DNA from: Ceratothoa steindachneri
Lineage: Eukaryota > Arthropoda > Malacostraca > Isopoda > Cymothoidae
Direction of reading: 5' to 3'
Length of the DNA: 64,000 nucleotides
Assembly (NCBI GenBank): GCA_963969495.1
Contig: OZ018328.1
Location: 134,447,968 to 134,511,967 of the forward strand
In this document: piece by piece, positions 34,250 to 47,174 of the stretch
Layout: each line of letters begins with the position of its first letter
Position numbering within the stretch: the stretch's first letter is position 1
The notes under the pieces: model-generated
Told to the model about the DNA's origin: nothing
Seen by the model: the letters and a program-made list of their open reading frames with translations, nothing else
Databases searched by the model: none
Translations under genes and position numbers: made by a program

Positions 34250-36914
34250 TGACGCTCTCTCCTTAAAGATCGTGTTGAGCGGCTAGATGTCCACCGCTCT
34301 GTGCAGATCCACTTGCTTCCTCCTATCTCTCCTTCGTGTATTAGTGATGATATACAAACACTTGTTTTGTATCCTATGCATTTCTTCCTTTGCTGCTTTT
34401 GAGACGCTGAATATAGATTCTGAGGGATAGATGAGGGTGAACCTGACTAGCGCCAGATACAGTTTCCTTTTATTCCTTTGGCTGAGGTTCCTGAAGCTAT
34501 AGAGGATTCTGACGGCCAATTTTGATTTCTGGATCCGTTCTGTGACGTGCTTCCTGTATCTGATAGAAGTGACCTTCATCCTGAGTACATTAAATTCGTT
34601 TGTGTAGGGATAACGCGTATCCCCGACTCTCAAGTCTGCTTTTCTTCTTCTTCCCAAAGGGACGATCTTTAATTTGTCACCATTAGTTCGGATTTTTCAT
34701 TTTGATTCATATTTGTTGCATTTTCTTATTTCCTCGGTAGTCGTTCGAACTTTCAAGGGCGCGTTTCTATATCCACTAAATATGAGTTGACTTATGTCAT
34801 CGGCGAACTGGATGTTTAGGCTTGTTGGGTAGCTTAGCTCTAGGATGTCAGCTGTATATATCGAGTATAAGGTCAGACTGAGGCACCTGTCTTGATGCAA
34901 TCCTGCCTGTAGATTAAAGGTAGGACTGTCCGTGCGCCCTATACTGATGTAGGCCGACCTCTCCATGACATTATCACAGAAGATTTTTTCAAGCTTTGCG
35001 CTTAAACCCAGCTGGAGGGTCTTGTATTACATCCCCCTAAGCCATAATTTATCGAATGCCTTTGATACGTCCCTGCATACTATGCCGATATAGCTCCTTT
35101 TTTCATCGCTTAAGCAATCTTTTCCGTGATGACATTTACTGCAATCTCGGTGCTTTCTTCTTTCTGAAGCCGTATTGTTGTTCGTTGTAGAGCGAATTTT
35201 CCTCCAAGTGCTCAACGAGTCTTCTGTTCAGGATTTTCTCGAAGAGTTTCCCCACAATTTTTAGAAGCGATATTGTGCGATAACTCTCTTTCCTCGTCGG
35301 GAGCTTTCCAGGTTTTGCAAGAAAGATCATTTTTGCTGTTTCGTATGCGTCAGGAAAGTTGCCTCCATTTAGTTAGGCATTAAAGATGTTGAGTAAACCT
35401 TCCCGCACGCATCTCGGTGCCTTGACGAAGTTAATTTTTTCCAAACCTGACCGTCCTGGAGTTTTTAAACTTAAAGGAGTAGACCTCGCTTTATAGTTCT
35501 TCTAGCCTCATTCATTATTCTTCTCCTTCTTCCCTGTTCACTTAGTGGTTGAAATGCGTCCTTTGAATGATTTCATTCAGCTCGTCTATAATCTGATTTT
35601 CAAAATCAATGTGTAAGTCTTTATTTTCTTCTTCATTGATTCTGAAAATCTGTTCCCAGTGTTACCTGAGAATTTACTCAATTTTATTTTCCTCTGATTT
35701 AATTTTACATTGGTTGTTTTATAATTCCATCTTTTTTTCTGGGTCATTACTCCCATCCTCTTGATTTTCACCCAGAATTCTTTCGGTGATGCTTCGTTAT
35801 CTAGTTCTTTAATAGCTTCATTCCATTTCTCCTCTTGTTGTTCGTCAATAAGAATTTTTATTTTTTCCTTTATTTCTCTCATACGGTACATTGTGTGACG
35901 GAATGTACCTGTGGTGATGCTCATTTGATACAATCCTTTTAGCTCACGGTGTAAAGTTTTTACACTATCGGTTCATTTGTATGCAGAGATCTTTCTGTAT
36001 GCAGTTTTGGGAATGGACTCTCTGTCAGCCTCGAACATTTGGGCCTCTAGCCGCTCCATTTCTTCGTCAATTTCCTCGAGCGTTGCTTCGTCGAGGTTCT
36101 CTGGGATGTAATTTCTTAGCAATCGCTCGTAATTATCCCAATTTCCCCTTACGTAATTTTTCCTTGTATGTGATGGTATCAATATAGGTTTAACGTTGAT
36201 ATAAAGATTAATCTTTATATGGTCACTACAAGGTATCACTTCAGGGTTCATGTAATAATTAAAGGGTAAGAGGAAGTTGGCCAAGCAGATATCCGGCTTG
36301 GTGGTGCACCTTTCCGTGATGAAGGTCGGAAAGTCGGGGCCCAGTTTCTGGAAGATGTTCCTATCCAGGAGAGTATTCAAGCATCTGCCTATACCGTTGG
36401 TTCGAGTATACCCCTGACTCAGCACATCGTGCGATCAGATCCCGCATTAATATCGTAGGGACCCTTCGCCCGAGTATACTCGCGATGGTGAAGTTCGACA
36501 AATAGTCGCTAGGTAGGATTCTTCCAAGTTTCTGAGGGTTTTTTTTTAGGGGGAAGTAAAGGTACGGTTCTCGGTTACTCCTCCCATCTGTACCCCTCCC
36601 ACGATCGGGAAAGCACAGAAGAGGAGGAGGCCCGCGGCTGACTTGCTCCTGGAGAAACTCCCCACACTTCTGACTCTCAGTTCAAGTGAACAGATAGTTA
36701 AGTGCTTAATGGGAAGTCTGGAACAAGATTTAGAAGATTTTGAGTTAAAATAGCACAGATTGGTAAGGAAGCAGATTGAGCAACCTCGGTTGTCAAAGGT
36801 GGAAAGGGTGGAATACCCTTGCCCGAGGGACAAGGGGGATCTGCTGATTAACGTGGATTCCGAACCACCATCATGCATTTGCTCATCATCCATCATGCTT
36901 ACTTCCTTTCTCAC
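34250..36914 (-). mobile_element. APE-type non-LTR retrotransposon, copy A (degenerate)
   Basis: Read on the minus strand. 36914-36546: a possible ORF1 remnant, unrecognised. 36425-35973: the C-terminal part of an apurinic-type endonuclease (GPDFPTFI, TKPDICLANFL, CSDHIKINL with the SDH catalytic motif), joined by a deletion to its truncated N-terminal part. 35933-35586: linker. 35330-35027: reverse transcriptase with MIFLAKPGKLPTRKESYRTI, QYGFR and CRDVSKAFDKLW. 34966-34697: a catalytic block with IQFADDISQLI. 34657-34283: the C-terminal part (RKHVTERIQKSKLAVRILYS). The catalytic FADD is intact, but at least five frame breaks separate the pieces. Closest in the window to copy C. Clade probably Jockey-like. 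Confidence 0.85.
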
Positions 36915-37250
36915 ACTTTAGCACCTATGTTCCTGATACAGAAGCGGGAGGACCGGCTAATTTCTGTTCCCTTATTCTTTTCATCTTTCATTCGTGTGTT
37001 TATTGTAGCATTCATTCCGTTTTGAGTTTCTTAGCTCTGAGCTTTGTTTATGTATTGTTATGTTACTTGTTTTTACTTTACTTACTTTGTTTCACTTTCT
37101 CTTGTTGTATCATTTTTTCACTTTGTTCACTTGTTTTACTATTATTTTCCACTTCACTATCATTTTTTTAAAACTTTTTAATACTAGACAATGGACAATG
37201 GATATAAAAAGTTGTTAAAGGAAAATACATACACACATATATGATTGTAA
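36915..37250. other. T-rich stretch between two retrotransposon copies
   Basis: Strongly pyrimidine-rich on the plus strand. It may be untranslated sequence of copy A (5') or of copy B (3'). No gene. Confidence 0.45.
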
Positions 37251-40070
37251 TTGCAATCATGTATGCATATATGTATATAATAGTGGGAGATAGATAGGTA
37301 CGAGTAGGGATAGATTTCCCTGATGAAAAGGATAAAAGGGTAGAAAATTCCTGGTGATAGGGAATCGCAGGCGTTTGTCTGAGATTGATGTTCTTCTCTT
37401 TGTTTCTATTCTAATATTCTTGTTTGGTTTGCTATGTTTTATCATGTTTGTTTGTGTGGTTCCTGTTTTTGATGTTATTGGTTGAGCCTTCATTTTATTT
37501 CGTGCAATTTATAGTGGTTTTTGGAGCGTTCAAGCCTCTGTATTTGTTTATTGTAACTTCTGTGTTTTTCTCGTTGTTCGTTTATGTTTTCAGTGTTCTT
37601 CTTGTTGTTTATACTTGTGTAGTTCATTATTTGTTATGCGTGGTCTTATGTGTAGATTGGATCTTCTCGTCTTTCGGCCTGTGCTTTGCCACTGACAAAG
37701 TTCAGTCATCTTCTGTTTAAGTCCTCTAACGGAATGTCGATGTGTCCCTGTCTGATTTCGCCCGCCATGAGTCGTGGGATTTTCTCCCAGATTTTTCAGG
37801 CTCTTCTTTGCAGCTCCATGTTGATTGGAGTCATCTGGATGCTGTGGTGAAGGTCCCTCTGCCTCCTTCTTTCTCTCCTCCTGGTGCCTGTTATTAGGAG
37901 CACTCCTTTGTTTTGCACTCTTTGAAGGAGTCATACTTCGTTTTTTGAACTAGTATTGATAGGTATTGGTGGATGCAGCAGCTTCGATCTTATGAGCGTG
38001 TTGTATATTTTCTTTTTGTTGGTCGTGTTCATGTTTCGAAACCTAAACAGCTTATTCAGCTCGACCTTCGCTTGCGCTGCTGTCTGAGCAACGTGGCTAC
38101 CGTATCCATTACTACCTATCTTTAGTCCAAGTACTGACCCGTCGTTGCTGTATGGAATCCGGGCGTATTCGGTCTCGATATGGGCCCATTTCATACGGAA
38201 GAATGGAATCACCTTAAATTTTTGGGTGTTCGTGGCGATCTTCCACCTTCTTTCGAACCTGCTGATATGGTCGATTTCTCTGGCGGAGATCTGTGCCATG
38301 AGTTCGGGATTTTTAAAGGTGGCAGTCATAATCTGAGAGATGTTGTCAGCGAACTGGAAATACAGCGTGTCTTCCCTGAACGGATCGGGTAGGTCAACGG
38401 TATATGTATTGTATTGGAGGGGACTTAGGCACCCTCCTTGCGGTACGCCTGCAGTTAGTTCGAAGTATGGTCAGGTATGGTCGTATATTTGTAAATATGC
38501 ATTTATGTCTGTCACGTAGTCACATAGAATTTTTTCTAGTCTTGGGTTTAGTCCGAGTCTTAGTATTTTGTACTGAAGCCGAGTACTCTATATTTCGCCA
38601 AACGTCTTCTTCACATCTCTGAGTAATAGGTCAGCGTACCTTTTTTGCTAGCAATTTTCGCCAGTTTTTCTGTGAAGATTGCTAGCGCCGTATCAGTCCC
38701 TCTCCTCTTCTAAATTCATGCTGATGTTGGTTATGGGGGTTGTTTTCCTCCATAAAATCTTGGATTCTGCCTCCAAGGATCTTCTCGAAGACCTTGCCAG
38801 CCAATTCGAGGAAGGAGGGAGATGGGTGTGAAATTTGCTGGTCTGTCGGGCAGTTTCCCGGCTTTAAGAATGAAGATCATTTTGGCGATCTTCCATTCGT
38901 CTGGAAAATAGCCGACGTTTAGGCACGCATTCATTAGATTGACCAGCCACTCTAAAATTTTATGGAGGGCGTTCAACCAGTTAAGTTTAGTCAATCCTAT
39001 TTTACCTGGCGGTCTCTGTTTAAAGGTACGTAGCGTCGTTAGTACTTCTTCTGTCGTTATTCTTCGCCCATAACCTGTCATCTCTCTGTCTTATTTGGTC
39101 ATGGATATGTTCTTCGAAGTCTAGGTCAAAGAGTTCGTTTACTTCTGGTGTAATGGAAAATACGTTTTTCCAGTAGCTTCTGAACTCTTCTCCCGTTTCT
39201 GTCGCGTCCATTTTTGTCCCGTAATCTTTATTGAAGAGAATGTTTTTTTCAGGTGGCTTACCCTTCAATCTGGATAGAGTGTTCCAGAAAGTTTGGGGAT
39301 CCGTTTTTTCGTCTAGTTTGTCGACAAGGTCATTCCAGAGTGCTAATTGCTGCTCTGTTATGAGTGTCTTCATTTCTGTCCTTAGTGTTCGTAACCGTCT
39401 GTTTTTAATTCTGTCTTTGCTAGTGAGTCTAATATCTTCGAAAAGTCTTTTATATTCGTCCGTTAGGTCATGTAGCTCTGGTGTCCACCTTGGTTCTGGT
39501 AACGTTTTATAGGATGTTTTGGGTACCATTGCGCGGTCCGCCTACACCATTGCTTCCGTAAACCTTGCCAGTTCCTGGTCGATTTCCTCCAGGGTAGCTT
39601 CTATGAGTGGTTGAGCTCTGAACCCACCTAAAGGGCCCGATACTCTTCCCAGTTCTTTCGGGAAAACCATTTTCGTTCCTTGATGGGTATTTAAATGAGG
39701 CTCGATGAAATTTTTATTGTGATAGCGACGTGGTCGCTAGGGATTAGAGGTCCGGGTTGGATATGGTAATTGAAGGGAAATTGTGAGCTGGTCAGGGTGA
39801 CATTCGGTTTGGTTGCGTAGGTGTCGCTGATATAGGTGGGAAAGTCGGGCCCAATGCGGGCAACGATACGTATGTCAATAAGGTTCTTCAAGTTCCTCCC
39901 CTTCTTGTTTAGACCTCCGGTGTATCCGGATTCCTGGAATCTGGCGTTGAGATCCTCCCAGAACAAGACTGTTCTCCTGTGTGTACACAGTTGGAGAAAG
40001 TTGTGCATCGGGATATAGTCTGGTCTTGGGGTTGGGACCTTGTTGATACCACAAGTAGCCCCAGGGTGGT

Positions 40071-40361
40071 TTAAACCTCGATGGCTAGATAGGATTCGTC
40101 TAAAGATGGGAGTAGTTTGAACTGAATACCTTTCTTGACTACGATGGAAGCGCCATCGAAACGTTCCTGGCTGTGGTTCTTAGTTGTTATGCTATAATTT
40201 AAGATCTTCATAATCTTCTGCGTCATGTCAATACCGTGTTCTGATATTAGGACGATATCACGGTTGCATTCTCTAATAATGTTACCGTAGGTCACTTGTT
40301 TGTCGTTCCATCCGTCAGTATCCATCTGTAAGATTATCGAGTCTTTTTTTAGTCTGTCCAT
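40071..40361 (-). pseudogene. ORF2 endonuclease N-terminus of copy B
   Basis: It starts MDRLKKDSIILQMDTDGWND and continues to NRDIVLISEHGI. The SEHG segment occupies the place of the conserved catalytic E of APE-type endonucleases. It ends DESYLAIEV at a stop near 40071; copy C continues past the equivalent point without a stop, so this is a lesion. The second half of the domain is at 39691-40008. Confidence 0.65.
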
Positions 40362-40386
40362 GATGTCTGTCCTTTAGTCGTTCCTA

Positions 40387-40974
40387 TTAACGTGCTTCTT
40401 TGGTGTGGATGGGGCTGCCTGGTGGAAATCGGCACTTACCTGATCTCTTTTTGTTAAATTCCGAGTTTGTGATCGTAGCGTCCTGGTTAAGCCAGACCAT
40501 CACAAGGATAAGGGCTTTTTCAACTACACTCTCTGGGATATCTTCGCTGTACTCCCATTTGTACTGACCGGTGGTTACTCCGTCGCTTACGTCCTTATCG
40601 TTCTTTACTTCCGGAAATGGGGCGTCTTCTGTGGTGAAAATCTTTAGTTCAATTTTCCTACCGTGGTAGGCATGCTTGCCCTCCTTAGACGAAGAAGTGG
40701 ATCTACCCCTCTGCCGGTTGGGTGAGCGCTTGGAGCGGCTACCATGGCGGTGCTTCGTTTTCGTTCCTTTGGGTGATCTCGCCTCTGGAACGGTAATGGG
40801 GGTTTCAGATGTTGTGGGTTCGGGATTTCTTTGGGATTGATTCGCGGGAGCGGGAACACCTATTGTTTGTGAAGTGGCTGGATTTGGTTGGGAGGGCTGC
40901 ATTTGGATACGAAGGAATTCCTCCGAGGGTGGGTTCTCGGAGAACCACATCTCATCCATTCCGTTGTTTTTCAA
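40387..40974 (-). CDS. ORF1 protein of non-LTR copy B
   Basis: A 195-codon frame starting MKNNGMDEMWFSENPPSEEF. Residues 25-70 are Pro-, Gln-, Asn- and Thr-rich. Residues 70-105 are basic with Arg-Ser and Lys-His repeats (RSKRSPNRQRGRSTSSS), likely RNA-binding. The C-terminal half is acidic then mixed (KIFTTEDAPFPEV; WEYSEDIPESVVEKALI). No CCHC zinc knuckle is seen. It stops 25 bases before the ORF2 ATG at 40361, the usual ORF1/ORF2 arrangement in this type of element. The frame is intact, which is unusual beside the broken ORF2. The true start could lie further upstream. Confidence 0.6.
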   Translation of the reverse strand: MKNNGMDEMWFSENPPSEEFLRIQMQPSQPNPATSQTIGVPAPANQSQRNPEPTTSETPITVPEARSPKGTKTKHRHGSRSKRSPNRQRGRSTSSSKEGKHAYHGRKIELKIFTTEDAPFPEVKNDKDVSDGVTTGQYKWEYSEDIPESVVEKALILVMVWLNQDATITNSEFNKKRSGKCRFPPGSPIHTKEAR

Positions 40975-41067
40975 AATCTGGTTCAGCTCTTTTTTTTAAA
41001 GAACCGGAGTTTGTTAGATTGGCTATGTGCGCATAATAAATGCAGCACATAATCTTGTCGACTGTTC

Positions 41068-41091
41068 GCTCTCTACCTTAAGGTAGAGAGC
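41068..41091. repeat. Perfect 24-bp palindrome at a head-to-head retrotransposon junction
   Basis: GCTCTCTACCTT is followed at once by its exact reverse complement. It sits between the 5' ends of copies B (minus) and C (plus). Confidence 0.95.
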
Positions 41092-41099
41092 AACGCTCT

Positions 41100-43302
41100 T
41101 ACCGAACACCTGCGAGATGTTGACCACCGCATCAGCTGGAGGGGAACGAGATCAGTCACGTATGTATCCAACAAAAGGAGGAGGAAGGCATTGGGAGCGG
41201 CATTCATAGCCACGTCTGAATGCCTGAACGCGGGTCTACAGCCAAGAACAACTAAATTCATACTGCCAGCCAACCTACGATATATCTGAATAGCAAAGTC
41301 AGCTTGAAAATCTTAACCAGCATCATACATGCACACATATCAAACATGGGAGACCCCGGATGCTATGAGGAAGAGCTCAACTCGCTGCTACAAGCTAATG
41401 ACGTTCCAACGATAAAAGTGCCCCAAATATCTGACTCATTAAAGATACTAAACATGAGTGCAGCCTCCCCCCACCCTCCCCCAAAGTGCTGCAGGTAGCA
41501 TCTAATGAAAATTTAGTTGATACCCAAGAAGAGTATTCAAGCGACTCGCACTCAGAAGAGGAGAAGAAGAGCAAATAACCAGAACGAGATCACTAAGGGC
41601 TTCGAGGAGCAGGTCAAAGATTTCCCCCTTCCCCCTAGGAAGTAGAAACCTAAAAAGAATCAGTACACGGAACTAATTCGGGAAAAAAAAATGAAATTCC
41701 ATCGTCAGCTATCAAAAATGTCCCCAATAGGGACCCCAGGCTAAAGAAGCGGTAGATAAATTCTTAATATGCAAAGAGACGGACTAAGAATCTGGATTAC
41801 GAAAAGAATGCAGTACGGTAACATCTCAGAAACATCAATGCGGATATAATACTCATCTCGGAGCACGGTGTTAATAAGGATAGAGTCATAATCAAGATAT
41901 GGAACTACGACGTGCAAACAGTGAATGATTCTCAAGAAAGATGCGACGGAACGGCCATTGCGGTCAAGAAAGGAATAAAGTTCAAGCAACTCAGGAATTT
42001 AAAAGAATCCTACCTCGCCATGGAGGTAGGGATGAGCCTGGGGAAGATGGTTGTTACTACGGGATACCAACCTCCGAAGCACGACTATTTGCTTAACCAA
42101 ACCTTCGCGAGTATATTCGGGCGAAGGGTCCCTACGATCTTTATGGGGGACCTGAACGCACGATGTGCCGAGTCCGGATACATTCGTACCAATGGTATAA
42201 GTCAATGCTTGAACACCCTGCTTGACAGAAATATCGTCCAGAGTCTGGGACCCGACTTTCCGACCTTCATCACGGAAAGAAATGCCACCAAGCCAGACAT
42301 TTGCTTGGCCAACTTCCTCGTACCATACAATTATCACATGACCCCTGAAGTGAAACCTTGTTGCGTCCATATATGGATTAACCTCAATATCAATGTTAAC
42401 CCTACAATGGTACCAGCAGATACAAGGAAGAATTACAATAAGGCGAACTGGGATAATTACGAGCGATTGTTAAGAAACTACATCCCGGCGAACTTCGATG
42501 AAGCAATGTTCGAAGAAATAGACGAGGAGTTGGAGTGGCTGGAGATCCAGGCGATCGAGGCTGACAGGGTGCGAATTCCCAAAACCGCATACAGAACAAT
42601 TTCTGCATATAGATGGACCGACCGTATGAAAGGTTTACGCCGTGAGCTGGATGAATTGTATCAAAGGAGCATCACCACGGAAACATCACGTGAGACGATG
42701 TTCCGTACTAGAGAAGCAAATGAAGAACTAAAAACACTAATATATGAACAACAACAGGAAAGATCGAACAAAGCAATCGAAGATCTCGATAGCGAATCAA
42801 GTATGAAGGAATTCCGAACCACCAAGTGAACAGGGAAGGAAAAGGGGAGAAGAAAGAGCAACACTGAAAGAACTGGAAAACTCGCTCTACTCCTTTAAAC
42901 AAAAAGCAACAGGCCGCTCAGGTTTGACGAAGCTACTTTCCTGCGCATACAAAACGGCAAAAATGATTTTCATTGTCAAAACCTAGGAAACCCCTGACAA
43001 GGAAGGGCAGTTATCGCCCAATTTCCCTCTCTAAAATAGGGGTAAACTCTTCGATAAAATCTTAAATAGAGGAAAGTTTGCTATATAACGACTGGCAATC
43101 CGGCTTCGGAGAGAACAGAAGCACCGAGATTGCAATTAATATCATCACGAAGAAGATTGTTCAAGCGAAGAAAAACCGGAGCTCTATTGACATCGTATGT
43201 AGGGACGTGGCAAAGGCGTTCGACAAAGTATGGCTAAGGGGGATGCAATACAAGATCCTCCAGCTGGGTTTAAGCGCCAAGCTTGAAAACATTATATGTC
43301 AC
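41100..43302 (+). mobile_element. APE-type non-LTR retrotransposon, copy C (3'-truncated at a TA tract)
   Basis: Plus strand. A leader or ORF1-like stretch spans 41100-41700; it includes a 64-codon frame at 41304-41498, and another frame reads EHLRDVDHRISWRGTRSV at 41100. The endonuclease is open from about 41835 (DIILISEHGV) through 42829, with GYQPPKHDYLLNQTF, FMGDLNARC (catalytic D), GPDFPTFITER and KPDICLANFL. The final SDH motif reads CCVHIWIN, so it is mutated. Reverse transcriptase at 42900-43302 has [20 protein letters not shown] and [20 protein letters not shown] short deletion sits near 42930. The element stops abruptly at (TA)n at 43303, before the FADD box. Confidence 0.85.
41835..42829 (+). 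pseudogene. Endonuclease domain of copy C, long open frame
   Basis: More than 320 codons without a stop, the longest open frame in the window. It carries the phosphodiesterase-type signatures of the APE endonuclease: SEHG, then GDLNAR, then a degraded SDH (CVH). It continues into the linker before the reverse transcriptase (ETMFRTREANEELKTLIYEQ). In copies A and B the same region is broken. The stop at 42829 and the mutated catalytic His region suggest no activity. Confidence 0.75.
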
Positions 43303-43362
43303 CATATATATATATATATATATTTTATTATTGTTTTTTTATATATGTACATATCTATCTAT

Positions 43363-43433
<71 letters not shown>

Positions 43434-43471
43434 TAGATATGTACATATATAAAAAAAACAATAATAAAATA
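43303..43471. repeat. (TA)n tract flanked by 40-bp inverted repeats
   Basis: ATTTTATTATTGTTTTTTT followed by ATATATGTACATATCTATCT (43322-43362) is the reverse complement of 43431-43470 apart from one T. The (TA)n core is at 43366-43431. Same design as the palindrome at 6656-6945. Confidence 0.92.
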
Positions 43472-43559
43472 AACAAACAAAGAGATTAGCCTGATCTCCA
43501 GGCACCTTTGCAAATCTTGCTACCCTGACTTCCTTATTTTCATCACTATTCCCAAACCC

Positions 43560-45128
<1,569 letters not shown>

Positions 45129-45186
<58 letters not shown>
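45129..45186. repeat. (TA)n microsatellite
   Basis: Continuation of the TA tract on the other side of the DD41D element. Confidence 0.95.
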
Positions 45187-45188
<2 letters not shown>

Positions 45189-45330
45189 GAATTAAACCAC
45201 ATTCACCGAAGATAATTTAATTCAGAACAGTTTCGGTGTATCTCACACCCTTTTTCAACTGACACTGGATAGAAAATATAAGAAAAGTGCTTACAAACAT
45301 AACACAGGGTCAGGTCTTTTTTTCCCCAAT
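45187..45330 (-). other. Retroelement tail-like segment adjoining (TA)n
   Basis: On the minus strand the text ACACCGAAACTGTTCTGAA then GTGAATGTGGTTTAATTCCT runs into CA and (TA)n. The AATGTGGTTTAAT..TCA(TA)n ending also occurs at 32500-32520, and (TA)nTGAGGAA also at 32316. The shared ending suggests a transposable-element 3' tail whose (TA)n is part of the element, Penelope-like or SINE. Confidence 0.4.
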
Positions 45331-46518
45331 CCCCTACTTGTGGCTAATCAGATGGGAGGGGTTAGCCCCCCCCCCTTGCACAGTGTTTTAGCTATGAAAT
45401 TTAGTCTATTCTCACGCTGTATACTTACATAAATAAAACTTCATTATTTTACATTGCGCAGATAATTTAGCTTTTAAATTAAAATCATCATTTTTTTAAC
45501 CATACTGCTTGTTACAGCTTCAATAGGCTGTCGAAGTCCTGCAATATATTAAAATAAATAACAAACATTGTGTATATAATTCCATAAAGGATAGTTTGTA
45601 TTGCAATAAAACAATGAAAATTTAGGGAACTCGATGAAAATGTAAATAGTTCTAACGCATTGATGTAAATGAATTTGCAAACATTATAGCTAAATTTACG
45701 AAATAATATCACGAAAATAAGACACTCATTAAGCGTGACGAATCATTTTCTGATATAGCGTTCGCACGTATATGATACAATATCAAAAGTTTCATAAAGC
45801 GTGATTATAAACGAATACCTACAATCGTCATTACATTACCCAAGTTAATTGGTTGGCTGCCACTCTCACTAATTGAAGGGACGAATATTGGATATGACCA
45901 AGCGAGTATTGGGACAAAATGATCATCCTCCAAAATTATGTTTCTCCCTTGAGGATCACTTTTTGCTGCTACCTCACTGTTAATCAATCATAAAAGGAAA
46001 ATGGATGATTGTTCTTATCTATTTTCAAAGAAAGAGGATGAAAATAACCTCAGGCTAAATAGGTTTCGATTATTAATTATTGGTTCCTTATAAATTCAAA
46101 AGGATAATATTTTGTATACCAGGCTCCTTTTAGAGTTTCCTTTTTTATATAGATGAAAACGTTAAACGTGTTTAAACTCGTCAAACTCTATCTACCCTTA
46201 AACTTGTAAACGATATTATTACATAGATATAATGCAGGGTAGAGAAAATTCTAGCATTATGAAACAAAAGGAAAAACAAAGAATGAGATTACCGACAACA
46301 TAAAGGGCAACTTATATTCGAATTTAGTTAGCACTTATAGCTAAATGATTTAAAGCAATGGAGATGATTAACTCTATGAGCCGTTGTCATCTTTCTTTTT
46401 GTCAACCGAAGTTATTTAACGAGTTTCACGACCGATTGATCTTGAATATAATTGTCACATGTCATGTGCGAATCTCGAATTTTATTATTAATAGAATTAC
46501 TAATTGGATATGTTTAAA
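45331..46518. other. No gene recognised
   Basis: AT-rich. One C-run at 45369. Frames at 45512-45712 and 45805-45987 (both minus) have no signature. Confidence 0.4.
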
Positions 46519-47174
46519 CAGTGTTGTAAAAGGTACCCTGCTTTGATACTTAAGTTGAAGTATTGTTACCCTGACAAAGTTGTATTTAAAGAAGTAGTAA
46601 AAGTACCCAAACTTAGATGTACGTAAGTAAAAGTAATAAAGTATCTTATTCGTGAAGTACTCGAGTAGTGAAAGTAGAAAGTATATGCAGATAGTAAAGT
46701 AGCCATCACCTCAGACATTATTCAGTATACTGTACAGTAAATCCTTTTATAGCCACTGTACTCACCCTTATATATTGAAATTTAGTTAAACTGGAGTTAA
46801 CAATCAGGTTGTGAATATCCCTCTATTGATCAGGAAGTCTAGTTTATAAGAAAAGTGAAATTAACTCTTCCATATTAGCCAGTTTAACAGAATTCCATAA
46901 TATATGCGTCTGGTTAACTAAACTAATTATTAGGTAAAAAATATACAAAGGAATTATTTACTGACATGTTTTTTATTCAGCTTCACAAGCAACTGATTTT
47001 CAGAGTTCCGGCTATGTCTGTGATTGGCCAAATTTAAGTGAGATGTAATTAATACTTCTATGCTCTGCAAATGTAATGAAGTAAAAGTAACATAAGAAAA
47101 AAATCGCAAGTAGAAGTAAAAGTACTCAAATTATTGCGTACTTGGGTATTTGTACTTCGTTACTTCACAACTCT
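46519..47174. mobile_element. Nonautonomous hAT-like element, 656 bp
   Basis: The left end CAGTGTTGTAAAAGGTACCC and right end ..CTTCGTTACTTCACAACTCTG form the CAGxGTTG.GAAGTAAC-type inverted ends typical of a hAT group. The interior just inside both ends is full of AAGTA/TACTT runs (GAAGTAGTAAAAGTACCC; AGTAGAAGTAAAAGTACTC). TTTAAA lies immediately outside both ends, part of what should be an 8-bp target duplication. No transposase inside. Confidence 0.7.

Larger units (their letters stand above)
37250..41040 (-). mobile_element. APE-type non-LTR retrotransposon, copy B (nearly full length, two ORFs)
   Basis: The most complete retrotransposon in the window, minus strand, about 3.7 kb. ORF1 lies at 40974-40387. 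ORF2 starts at 40361 with the endonuclease (IVLISEHGI, RFDGASIVVKKG; then GPDFPTYI, SDHVAITI to about 39691) and a linker at 39529-39020 (EPRWTPELHDL, ALWNDLVDKLD). The reverse transcriptase is at 39081-37931: FPDEWKIAKMIFILKAGKLP, GVPQGGCLSP near 38440, FADNISQ near 38350, ISRFERRWKIATNTQKFKVI. A C-terminal extension runs to about 37590. Several frameshifts are present, and the YxDD box reads FADN. It is head-to-head with copy C. Exact 3' end and tail uncertain. Confidence 0.85.

Noticed and set aside
37424..37720. 98-codon very hydrophobic plus frame, possible membrane protein
   Set aside because: It lies antisense to the Lys/Gln-rich C-terminal part of retrotransposon copy B. Hydrophobicity is the expected product of reading that strand backwards.
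41073..41273. 66-codon minus frame between retrotransposon copies
   Set aside because: The plus strand reads a better frame belonging to the leader or ORF1 region of copy C; the minus frame is its shadow.
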